Assembly (NCBI RefSeq): GCF_900143675.1
Contig: NZ_FRFC01000003.1
Coordinates: 608,523-672,522, forward strand
Direction of reading: 5' to 3'
DNA length: 64,000 bases
Source: Candidatus Nitrosotalea sinensis
GTDB taxonomy: Archaea > Thermoproteota > Nitrososphaeria > Nitrososphaerales > Nitrosopumilaceae
How positions within the stretch are numbered: position 1 is the first letter of the stretch; every line of letters begins with the position of its first letter. The translations under genes were made by a program, and so were the position numbers. The notes below the pieces were generated by a model. It ran no database searches and had not been told where the DNA came from. It worked only from the letters and a program-made list of their open reading frames with translations. Below are positions 41,588 to 48,701 of this stretch, one piece after another.

Positions 41588-42964
41588 TCACACAGGCCTT
41601 CCTTGATGCTGAACCATGCGAATCTTGTGAAATACATTGTGTGATGATGCCACACTTAATGCTGCCACTCCGACTCCTACAAAGTTTCGTACTGTCATCA
41701 CAAAGTCTGGCCTTGTAGCTATAACTGCAGTATGAAATGCAACATAATAATTGTCAAACATCCAAAATGCAAGTGTCACCCATGATAGTATCCCTGCTAT
41801 TAGATACCCTAATCTTGTTTTGTTAAAAACAAACAGTATAGCAAATCCTATTGCACCATACCATATGGTTGATGCTGCAAGCCACGTCCACCGGTACACT
41901 TCTTTTCTGTCATCTAGGTAATAGTATGTAGTTCCAATAACTGCGAGAGCAAAAAGACAGCCAATCAAAAGTTTATGGTTGGTCTGAAATCGCGTTCTTC
42001 CTTCAGGTCCCCCTTCTGGAGGATTTGCTCTTATCTCCTTTGTTGCAATATCTATTGCCTCTCTGACTGGACGTAATCGTAGTGGAATTATTTTTGTTAT
42101 CGAATCATCTTTTACGGTAGAATCATGCCTTAGACTGTCAATTAATGGTCTTGCAAGTGATGCCGGAACTGGGGTAATCAGATCTACCCAGTATGATGAT
42201 AACCTTGGAGTAAGAAACGGTATGTTCATGACAAATATGTTCTTGTTAAGATATGCCGCGTATTGTCGCATCATTTCCTCATATGACAACTTTTCAGGCC
42301 CTCCAATGTCAAATGTCCTTCCAACAGTCTCTTGTTTTTCAAGTGACTGTGCGAGATATTCTATAACATCATCTACTGCTATTGGTTGGGCCTGGGACTT
42401 GACCCATCTTGGAGTTATCATGACTCTGAGTCTTTCAACTAGGTACCTGAGCATGGCATACGAGCCTCCACCTGCTCCAATTATCAGGGATGCTCTAAGT
42501 TGCGTCACAGGAATGTCTCCTGATGCAAGTATGTCTCCTACTTCTTTTCTGCTCTGCATGTGTTTTGATAATTCTAAACTGTCATTTACCAGCCCGCCAA
42601 GGTATATGATGCGCTCTACTCCTGCTGCAGTAGCAGCTTTGAGAAAGTTTTGCGCTTGTCTTCTCTCCCTGTCTGCAAATTCCTTCCAATATCTCTTGTC
42701 TCCTTCCATTGAATGCAACAAATAATATGCAACTCTGATTCCCTCCAAAGATTTTGCAAGCTCGTCAGAATTTAGAACATCTGCTTGGACGTATCTTATA
42801 TTTTTTTCATCCGGTATCTTTTTTCTAGACAAGGCAGTAACGGTATATCCTAAAGCGACAAGTTTTTTCAAAAGGCGAGATCCGATAAATCCTGTAGAGC
42901 CAGTTACCATGATGTCATATGCATGCAACTGGCTTAGATTTTTTTGGGTGGATGTTTGGGTCAT
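41588..42964 (-). CDS. SDR-type NAD(P)-binding protein fused to a membrane domain
   Basis: A 458-residue protein. Residues about 15-290 form an extended SDR/NmrA-like domain with IMVTGSTGFIGSRLLKKL (cofactor loop), AYYLLHSMEGDK, GVERIIYLGGLV and FDIGGPEKLSYEEMMRQYA. About residues 330-458 contain three or four membrane segments (LIGCLFALAVIGTTYYYLDD, GYLIAGILSWVTLAFWMF). Its N-terminal part resembles complex I NDUFA9-like and DUF2867-linked SDR proteins. It overlaps the following small membrane gene by four bases. The substrate is unknown; it may act on a membrane lipid. Confidence 0.75.
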   Translation of the reverse strand: MTQTSTQKNLSQLHAYDIMVTGSTGFIGSRLLKKLVALGYTVTALSRKKIPDEKNIRYVQADVLNSDELAKSLEGIRVAYYLLHSMEGDKRYWKEFADRERRQAQNFLKAATAAGVERIIYLGGLVNDSLELSKHMQSRKEVGDILASGDIPVTQLRASLIIGAGGGSYAMLRYLVERLRVMITPRWVKSQAQPIAVDDVIEYLAQSLEKQETVGRTFDIGGPEKLSYEEMMRQYAAYLNKNIFVMNIPFLTPRLSSYWVDLITPVPASLARPLIDSLRHDSTVKDDSITKIIPLRLRPVREAIDIATKEIRANPPEGGPEGRTRFQTNHKLLIGCLFALAVIGTTYYYLDDRKEVYRWTWLAASTIWYGAIGFAILFVFNKTRLGYLIAGILSWVTLAFWMFDNYYVAFHTAVIATRPDFVMTVRNFVGVGVAALSVASSHNVFHKIRMVQHQGRPV

Positions 42965-43155
42965 CTCATCTGCTCTACATTCTTTTTGGTGCTTATTTTT
43001 TTGCCCAGTATTGTCATAACTGTTCCTATTACTAGAGCCCCTATGCCGCCTGAAACATATGCTGAGCTAAGATATGGATCTACAGCATGTGCTACAATAA
43101 AGCCTACGCCCACTGCAACAGTTATTCCTCCTGAAACTAGTACTAGCTTATCCAA
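42961..43155 (-). CDS. Small two-pass membrane protein
   Basis: A 64-residue protein starting at TTG with two hydrophobic segments (LVSGGITVAVGVGFIVAHAV, VSGGIGALVIGTVMTILG) and a basic end. It has a strong ribosome binding site and its 3' end overlaps the SDR fusion gene by four bases, so the two are translationally coupled. It may form a complex with the membrane part of the SDR protein. Confidence 0.6.
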   Translation of the reverse strand: MDKLVLVSGGITVAVGVGFIVAHAVDPYLSSAYVSGGIGALVIGTVMTILGKKISTKKNVEQMR

Positions 43156-43161
43156 TCAATT

Positions 43162-43168
43162 CACCTCC
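43162..43168 (-). promoter_or_regulatory. Ribosome binding site GGAGGTG
   Basis: GGAGGTG on the minus strand, six bases before the TTG at 43155; decides this non-AUG start. Confidence 0.6.
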
Positions 43169-43364
43169 CAGATTTCTGATTCTTGCGTGACTTGATCTTT
43201 TTGTCTTGTTTTTTTGTGATTGAATCTTCATGTGATATATTGAGCAATCCTATGATATAAACTAGTGACTAAAATACTATCTAGTGCTAACTTTTTGTGT
43301 GTAAAATTACCACTAGAAACAAAAATGGCACTAGTATTAATAATGCTGAAGACAAAAAACCACT

Positions 43365-43547
43365 ATGGTGTATACGTGCAAAGGAATGTGTTCAAAAAAC
43401 ACTCCAGCTGTTGCCACTAGAAGATATGATTCTGGACAAAAATTCTGTAGCATATGCTGCATGTTTTTACATCTTGCCAGTCCGCGATGTGACTGCTGCG
43501 GTTCACTGACAAGGTCGCGATCACGAAACAAGGGAGTGGGAAAATAA
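43365..43547 (+). CDS. Cys-rich zinc-binding protein, paralogue of 18285
   Basis: A 60-residue protein with YTCKGMCSKNTP, RRYDSGQKFCSICCMF and RCDCCGSLTRSRSRNKG. The order matches the 111-residue protein at 18285 with a shorter middle. Probably two zinc sites and a basic nucleic-acid-binding tail. Its stop overlaps the next start (TAATG), so it is co-translated with the gene at 43547. The 43156-43364 gap upstream is otherwise featureless. Confidence 0.7.
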   Translation: MVYTCKGMCSKNTPAVATRRYDSGQKFCSICCMFLHLASPRCDCCGSLTRSRSRNKGVGK

Positions 43548-43906
43548 TGCCCCATGTCGTGCTTGATAAAAAAATCAACCTCGGTATCTTTGCAGAAAAA
43601 TTTGTATCCATTATAGAAAAAAAGTCATCTCTAGTAAAACTCACTGATGTTTTTGTTGGTAAAAACAAGGCCCTAGTATCTGCACTAGTAATTGATGAAT
43701 TACACCAAGAATTTCTAATAGAGATTAGCACCCATGATGATTCGACCACAATACGTCTGTTATCACTTGCTGATCCTCAGAAAAAAACAGATGGCGTCAA
43801 GACTGCATTGGGCCTTGTTGCAGCAAATGCCATGAGCATGTTCCCTGATGTATCCACTTTGAGAACTAATATTCAGGATTTTATTCCAGTGGTGGGTAGA
43901 AACTAG
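43547..43906 (+). CDS. Conserved hypothetical alpha/beta protein
   Basis: A 119-residue soluble protein (VVLDKKINLGIFAEKFVSII, KALVSALVIDELHQEFLIEI, TALGLVAANAMSMFPD). It is co-translated with the upstream zinc protein through a one-base overlap. No known family or catalytic motif. The order strand-helix-strand with a long helix could be a small binding fold. Function unknown. Confidence 0.6.
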   Translation: MPHVVLDKKINLGIFAEKFVSIIEKKSSLVKLTDVFVGKNKALVSALVIDELHQEFLIEISTHDDSTTIRLLSLADPQKKTDGVKTALGLVAANAMSMFPDVSTLRTNIQDFIPVVGRN

Positions 43907-43911
43907 CTATT

Positions 43912-44706
43912 TTACTGGGAGCTCAGCACAATGACCATGTCCCAGGGGCTAATTACTCCCTGACTAGTCAGTACATATGGAGACTGCATATCTTGCATCA
44001 TGGTGCACGCTGAACTTATTGTGATATCCTCTGTTGCCTTTTTTGCCTCTTCTAGAGAAAATATCTCTGAGCTTGTTTTCATAAAGTCAGTACTATCACG
44101 CAGGCAATCAAACTCTCGTACCAATTTTTGTATGATTATTCTATCATTGATGAACAGATTTGTTCCTTCAAGCAAAAGCTTTCTTGTGTGATTCTCAAAC
44201 ATGCTTGAGATTATCTTCTCTACAGTGTCTTTTTTGTTAAATGTTACAATTTTTTTTCTTGGAATTGTACTGATTTTTCTTTCAATCTTGTGTATGGTGC
44301 CTATCTCAAGAATCTTCCTTGCAGATATTGCCGAGTATCCATGATACTTGTTTGCTGTTATCGCAAAAGCTCGCCGTGTTTTTGACCACTTGTCTGCAAG
44401 ATCAGCTAGCTTGTCCCTGACATTAATTATTGTAATGTTTTTGTTCATTACATCTCCAGTCTTGGTTTTATCAAGATGCCCTCTGGTTTGATTTTTTAAT
44501 ATCGTATCCAGAATCTCTACTCCTCCAACAATGCCTACTGGCAAATCATTTTTTGCTACAACAAGTGAATCCGTAAATGTCTCAAGGTGATGTGGCAAAA
44601 GAACTGCCACTTCTGCAAGTGTATCATCTGAATTAATGCTTATTGCAGGCGTAGAGGATATGGATTCTGGTAAAAGCTCTTCAAGTGACTTGTCCTTCAA
44701 AGACAT
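43912..44706 (-). CDS. CBS-domain protein
   Basis: A 264-residue cytoplasmic protein made of two CBS pairs. Pair one (about 1-130) has SDDTLAEVAVLLPHHLETF, DLPVGIVGGVEILDTILKN and TGDVMNKNITIINVRDKLAD. Pair two (about 145-264) has FNKKDTVEKIISSMFENHTR, INDRIIIQKLVREFDCLRD and DITISSACTMMQDMQSPYV. CBS pairs bind adenosine nucleotides and sense energy state. No enzyme domain is fused, so it is a stand-alone regulator. It lies in the PHA island. Confidence 0.8.
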   Translation of the reverse strand: MSLKDKSLEELLPESISSTPAISINSDDTLAEVAVLLPHHLETFTDSLVVAKNDLPVGIVGGVEILDTILKNQTRGHLDKTKTGDVMNKNITIINVRDKLADLADKWSKTRRAFAITANKYHGYSAISARKILEIGTIHKIERKISTIPRKKIVTFNKKDTVEKIISSMFENHTRKLLLEGTNLFINDRIIIQKLVREFDCLRDSTDFMKTSSEIFSLEEAKKATEDITISSACTMMQDMQSPYVLTSQGVISPWDMVIVLSSQ

Positions 44707-44767
44707 GATGCATTTCCCCTCATGGTGTGATTTTCTTTTTGTTCCTTATTTACATTGACTGTGATTC

Positions 44768-45568
44768 TCATCCTTGATGCCTCGCTGATAGAAACTTGGT
44801 TATTATCTTGGCTAGCTCTTCTGGGTCCTCGACATACGGTGAGTGCCCGCATCCATCCATTGCAACAAACTCGCAGTTTGGAATTGTGGATACAAATTGC
44901 TGGGAATATTCAAACGGTATGAGCTTGTCATCTCTACCCCATATCACCAGTGTCGGTATTGTAATACTTGCAAGCTTGTCATGAATGTCTGGAGCATTTT
45001 TTAATCCCAATAATGTTGACAGGAAGACCATCTTTGCATTTGGCCTTGACATGTTGTTTACAAACCTCTCAACCGAAGTCTCTGAGATCTGCTTTCCTGG
45101 ACCTACCATCATCTGATATGCATTTTTGACAGAATCCTTGTTTGGATATAGTGCTGCCATTGTATATGCATCAAGTGTGGGAGTTGATTTTCGCATGATT
45201 CCTGCAGGTGATATCAAGATGATTTTTTCAATAATGTCATTTTGTGATGCAGCACATTCTATTACTATCTGTCCACCAAGTGAGGTGCCAATCAGAAATG
45301 TCTTTTTTATTCCAACTGCATTCATGAAATTAAATACAAATTTTGTAAAAAATTCTGGAGTGTAATCAACTGATGGCTTGTCGCTCTGCCCGTATCCTAT
45401 AAGATCTGGAGCTATGACGCGATATTTCTTGCTCAAAAATGGAAATAGGTTGTTCCATCTTTCCGCATACCCTCCAAGACCGTGAAGCAACACAATGGTG
45501 CGATCAGAATTTCCGTCCTCAAGATATCGTATGTTAAACCTATTGACCTCAACAAATTTTTCCTTCAT
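44768..45568 (-). CDS. Alpha/beta hydrolase near PHA genes
   Basis: A 266-residue hydrolase. The core has IVLLHGLGGYAERWNNLFPF (oxyanion), IGTSLGGQIVIECAASQ (Ser of the nucleophile elbow near 95), VIWGRDDKLIPFEYSQ (Asp near 213) and MDGCGHSPYVEDPEELA (His near 245). It resembles carboxylesterase/MhpC-like enzymes. Located between the CBS and phasin-like genes, it may cleave PHA oligomers or acyl-CoA esters, but this is inferred from place only. Confidence 0.82.
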   Translation of the reverse strand: MKEKFVEVNRFNIRYLEDGNSDRTIVLLHGLGGYAERWNNLFPFLSKKYRVIAPDLIGYGQSDKPSVDYTPEFFTKFVFNFMNAVGIKKTFLIGTSLGGQIVIECAASQNDIIEKIILISPAGIMRKSTPTLDAYTMAALYPNKDSVKNAYQMMVGPGKQISETSVERFVNNMSRPNAKMVFLSTLLGLKNAPDIHDKLASITIPTLVIWGRDDKLIPFEYSQQFVSTIPNCEFVAMDGCGHSPYVEDPEELAKIITKFLSARHQG

Positions 45569-45639
45569 TTATCAAATTTTGGAGTTTTTACAAACAAGAT
45601 AAGTTTTTGCCGATACTAGTTATGACAAGACATCAAGTA

Positions 45640-46068
45640 TTATTTGCTTGAAACCTTTGGTATGGACGCTGAAGCGTATTCTAACATCTTGGCATACGTT
45701 GACAGCATGGCCTTTACCTGGTTGTCGTATGATTCTAGTGCCATCTTTGCATTATCTACAAATGTCTTTTGCATGTTGGAGAACATCTCTATCTGTGATA
45801 TTGCAGTCTGCGACATTATCTTGGAAAACTTTTCAAATGACTCGATTGCTTTTTGGTCCACTCCAAGCTTGTCTTCCAGTTCCTTTTCTGCGATATAACA
45901 TGTGCCAAAAAAGTCCCTGGCAATGCGCAAACCCTCTGACTGCAAGTCTGCAAAGCCCTCAATGTATAATGGCAGCAAGCCTTCTAGTTTCATGATGACA
46001 TCGTTTGTACTATCTCGCATGACATCACATACTGAGAGGGGGCTTTTTGATTCGGTCTTTTGGGCCAT
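45640..46068 (-). CDS. Phasin-like granule protein
   Basis: A 142-residue, all-helical, soluble protein with amphipathic helices (GLLPLYIEGFADLQSEGLRI, IEMFSNMQKTFVDNAKMALE, VKAMLSTYAKMLEYASASI). It lacks catalytic residues and is encoded divergently next to phaE and phaC, which is the standard place for phasins. It would coat the surface of PHA granules. The phasin assignment rests on context and helix pattern, not on a sequence match. Confidence 0.65.
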   Translation of the reverse strand: MAQKTESKSPLSVCDVMRDSTNDVIMKLEGLLPLYIEGFADLQSEGLRIARDFFGTCYIAEKELEDKLGVDQKAIESFEKFSKIMSQTAISQIEMFSNMQKTFVDNAKMALESYDNQVKAMLSTYAKMLEYASASIPKVSSK

Positions 46069-46166
46069 GATGCCATTTATACCATTAACATGTTTTTAAC
46101 AATTTGCAATCATTAACAATGTCAAGTAATCCCTATATGCATTGAGTCCTAACTTATTTTGTTTTC

Positions 46167-46742
46167 ATGTCTACACCTGATGAGAAAAAACTATTGACAG
46201 GATTCAAGCACAATTCACTATTTTGGACAGACCTGCTGTATTTGATGTCAAATAGGCAACAATCAATTGCAGCAACAGGACCGTTTCGTAAATTTGCAAT
46301 CAATGCCAAAAACATTAGCACTGAAACTATAGAGATGAATGAAGACTTGGCAGAGTTTAACAAAAGACTTGGCACATACTACAAGCAACTATCTGATACC
46401 TGGAATGATGCGCAAGGTGAGTACACAAGAAAGGTGCCTGAACTGCCAAATGATGTAGAACACATCGAGGCATCAAAGAGGATCTGGATTGACATATTTG
46501 AGAATTATTTCACAAGGTTGTTTGATTCTGTAGAATTTGCAGAAAATTTTGGCAAACTGGTGACAAGTGAGCTTGAGATTGCCAAGCACTGGAATAACAT
46601 TGCATCCACGCTGCTTGAGAGTGCAAACATGCCTACAAAAAAAGAGATGGATGAGGTGTACAAAGAGTTACACTCTTTGCGAAAAAGAGTTGCCAAACTT
46701 GAAAAAATAGCAAACAAGGAAGTACAAGAAAATGACAAATGA
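46167..46742 (+). CDS. phaE: Class III PHA synthase subunit PhaE
   Basis: A 191-residue helical protein without catalytic residues. It begins STPDEKKLLTGFKHNSLFWT and has a long central helix (FFENYFTRL-like IWIDIFENYFTRLFDSV), then SELEIAKHWNNIASTLLE and MDEVYKELHSLRKRVAKL, the C-terminal coiled coil characteristic of PhaE. It overlaps phaC by eleven bases, so the two are translated together. With PhaC it polymerises hydroxyacyl-CoA on granules; archaeal PhaE proteins are short and divergent. Confidence 0.8.
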   Translation: MSTPDEKKLLTGFKHNSLFWTDLLYLMSNRQQSIAATGPFRKFAINAKNISTETIEMNEDLAEFNKRLGTYYKQLSDTWNDAQGEYTRKVPELPNDVEHIEASKRIWIDIFENYFTRLFDSVEFAENFGKLVTSELEIAKHWNNIASTLLESANMPTKKEMDEVYKELHSLRKRVAKLEKIANKEVQENDK

Positions 46743-47796
46743 AATCAGGGTAGACCCTAAGGTAATTGCTGAATTTATCAAGCTAAATGCCAACATATTC
46801 GAGGCTCCAAACTTTGCCAAGTCTTTAGAAGAGGTGGACCTTGAAACAACTCCATACGAGGTAGTCTACTCTGAAGGAAAGGTCCGTCTGTTGCATTTTG
46901 TGCCACAGGTGCAAAGACAACTCAAGACACCGCTTGTCATTGCATATGCACTTGTAAACAGATTTCACATTTTAGATATTCATCCAAAAAAGAGTTGGGT
47001 GCGAAATTTGCTCAACCAGGGAATTGATGTATATCTAATAGATTGGGGAACTCCAACCCAGATAAACCGACATGAGGGCTTTGATGACTATGTCAACGGG
47101 TACATGGACAACTGCGTTGACTATGTTTTGAATGAATCACAATCAAAACGAGTGTCATTGCAGGGCTATTGCACAGGCGGTACGCTATCTACAGTATATG
47201 CTGCACTGCATACAAACAAGGTACAAACACTTACACTTACTGCACCTATAATCGATGGACGACGGGACAGCACGGTAGTGTCAAATCTTGCCAAGCACCT
47301 GGATGTTGACAAGCTAATTGACACACTTGGCAACATGCCGCCTGAGATGATGTACTATGTTTTTTCCATACTCAAACCATTTGAGCAAGGATTTGAAAAA
47401 TACCTGAATTTCTTCAAAAACATTCACAATAAAGACTATGTGGACAACTTTTTGCGTGTTGAAAAGTGGGTCTCTGACACACCTCCGATTCCTGGTGAGC
47501 TGTATCGCCAGTGGATTAAAGACGTCTACCAGGAGAATCTCTTGATAAACAACAACATGTATGTGGCAGGAAGGCGGGTCTCACTCAAAAATATAACAAT
47601 GCCGCTTCTCACGCAGGTTGCAGTAGGGGACCATCTGGTATCCCCTGAATGCAGCATGCCTATACACTATGCAGTATCTTCTGAAGACAAGACCTTGAAA
47701 ATATACCCTACAGGACACGTTGGAATGATTGCAAGCTCTTTCTCGCAGAAAAAAGTTCTTCCCGAGTTTGCCCAGTGGCTTGCTCAAAGATCATAA
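46732..47796 (+). CDS. phaC: Class III PHA synthase catalytic subunit PhaC
   Basis: A 354-residue synthase. The lipase-like box GYCTGG carries the catalytic Cys near 147; Asp near 300 is in VAVGDHLVSPE and His near 329 in PTGHVGMIASSF. Upstream are LVIAYALVNRFHILDIHP and LLNQGIDVYLIDWGTPT, typical of PhaC. Length fits the short class III/archaeal enzyme. It joins (R)-3-hydroxyacyl-CoA units into polyester storage granules. It overlaps phaE and is followed by convergent phasin genes with poly-T signals in between. Confidence 0.93.
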   Translation: MTNEIRVDPKVIAEFIKLNANIFEAPNFAKSLEEVDLETTPYEVVYSEGKVRLLHFVPQVQRQLKTPLVIAYALVNRFHILDIHPKKSWVRNLLNQGIDVYLIDWGTPTQINRHEGFDDYVNGYMDNCVDYVLNESQSKRVSLQGYCTGGTLSTVYAALHTNKVQTLTLTAPIIDGRRDSTVVSNLAKHLDVDKLIDTLGNMPPEMMYYVFSILKPFEQGFEKYLNFFKNIHNKDYVDNFLRVEKWVSDTPPIPGELYRQWIKDVYQENLLINNNMYVAGRRVSLKNITMPLLTQVAVGDHLVSPECSMPIHYAVSSEDKTLKIYPTGHVGMIASSFSQKKVLPEFAQWLAQRS

Positions 47797-47811
47797 AAAA
47801 AAGTAAAAAAA
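47795..47811 (-). terminator. Poly-T terminator of phasin operon
   Basis: On the minus strand two T-runs (TTTTTTTACTTTTTTTT) follow the stop of the phasin gene at 47817. The same region holds only A-runs on the plus strand. Confidence 0.5.
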
Positions 47812-47816
47812 TTATG

Positions 47817-48230
47817 TTAGTTCTTGCTTGGAGTCCATGCTGAGAACCAAGATTGCAGTATGTTTGCATCCATTGTTGTAAATGCCTTGAGGTTGTCATT
47901 GAAGGTCTTTACATTTTGTCTTGCTGCCTCCATTGCTGCTAGTACCGCCTTGTTCTGAACTGAACTTGTCTTTAGAATTTCTTCAGTTGCATCATTTATT
48001 GCCTTGATGTATGTTGGCGGGAGGTTTGCATTAAATCCATTCTTTGTTGCTGATTCCTGCTGGAATTCAATTGCAGATTCTACTGCATTTTTGTATGCTG
48101 TTGCAAATTCCTGCTGGAGGTTTGATGCTGCCTGGATGTATTGAGTGATGTTTTTCTCTGCTTCCTCAAAGTATCTGTTTATGTTTTGCTTGTACACTGC
48201 ATATGCTTCTTTTGTTTCTGTCTTGCTCAT
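47817..48230 (-). CDS. Phasin-like granule protein
   Basis: A 137-residue helical protein (AVYKQNINRYFEEAEKNITQ, YKNAVESAIEFQQESATKNG, AAMEAARQNVKTFNDNLKAF) ending with WFSAWTPSKN. Its amphipathic helices and Ala/Gln/Asn-rich make-up are typical of phasins. A GGAGGTG ribosome binding site five bases before the ATG overlaps the stop codon of the AbrB fusion gene, giving tight coupling. It probably covers PHA granules made by PhaE and PhaC. Confidence 0.75.
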   Translation of the reverse strand: MSKTETKEAYAVYKQNINRYFEEAEKNITQYIQAASNLQQEFATAYKNAVESAIEFQQESATKNGFNANLPPTYIKAINDATEEILKTSSVQNKAVLAAMEAARQNVKTFNDNLKAFTTMDANILQSWFSAWTPSKN

Positions 48231-48235
48231 CTTTT

Positions 48236-48242
48236 CACCTCC
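48236..48242 (-). promoter_or_regulatory. Ribosome binding site GGAGGTG
   Basis: GGAGGTG on the minus strand five bases before the phasin ATG; its first base overlaps the stop codon of the upstream gene. Confidence 0.65.
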
Positions 48243-48646
48243 TATTTCGAATTTCTTTTATTGATTGGAACTATGATGACTTGAACCAAGTCATTTTCCT
48301 TGATTCCAATTGCTTCTCGTTCTGCTTCAGGTATTGAGATTCTCCCATTGCTTCCAACTGATGTCTTAAATGCACCCCATGATGAAAATTGAGGTAAATT
48401 CTGCATTAGGCCAAACCAATTGTACATTGCTTTTGATCCTGTCTCTGCAAAGTTTTGCACCATGTCAGTCTGTGCACGGGTCGACTTGTCTGCCATCTCC
48501 TTTAGTGTATCCAAAGGATTTGATTGATTTGTACGGTTCATCATCTCTCCAAATGTCTTCATAAAATCCATCTGTGCCCTACCGCTTTTTTGGATCCATT
48601 CGCGAAAGATTGCTGATGGGTCCGGTTGGTCATAGTTACCAGTCAT
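48242..48646 (-). CDS. Phasin-like/AbrB fusion, candidate PHA regulator
   Basis: A 134-residue protein with two parts. Residues about 10-85 are amphipathic and phasin-like (IFREWIQKSGRAQMDFMKTF, STRAQTDMVQNFAETGSKAM). Residues about 92-130 match a SpoVT/AbrB swapped-hairpin DNA-binding domain (SVGSNGRISIPEAEREAIGI, ENDLVQVIIVPI). Haloferax PhaR is an AbrB-type regulator that binds granules and DNA; this fusion could do both jobs. It is the first gene of the operon with the phasin at 47817, under a shared TATA box at 48668-48678. Confidence 0.78.
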   Translation of the reverse strand: MTGNYDQPDPSAIFREWIQKSGRAQMDFMKTFGEMMNRTNQSNPLDTLKEMADKSTRAQTDMVQNFAETGSKAMYNWFGLMQNLPQFSSWGAFKTSVGSNGRISIPEAEREAIGIKENDLVQVIIVPINKRNSK

Positions 48647-48667
48647 TGGTAATGATAACCAGCTAAA

Positions 48668-48678
48668 GGTATATAACC
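48668..48678. promoter_or_regulatory. Near-palindromic TATA box shared by divergent genes
   Basis: GGTATATAACC lies midway between the divergent starts at 48646 (minus) and 48699/48702 (plus). The centre at 48673 is 27 bases from the minus start and 26-29 from the plus start, the right distance for leaderless transcription both ways. Confidence 0.6.
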
Positions 48679-48701
48679 CTATTGCTGTACTGGTACAATT
48701 G

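Noticed and set aside
42222-42725. 167-residue open frame opposite the SDR fusion gene
   Set aside because: Lies wholly inside a well supported gene on the other strand and has no recognisable domain.
43297-43509. 70-residue open frame overlapping the zinc protein at 43365
   Set aside because: The other frame gives a Cys pattern shared with 18285 and couples to the next gene; this one has no family features.
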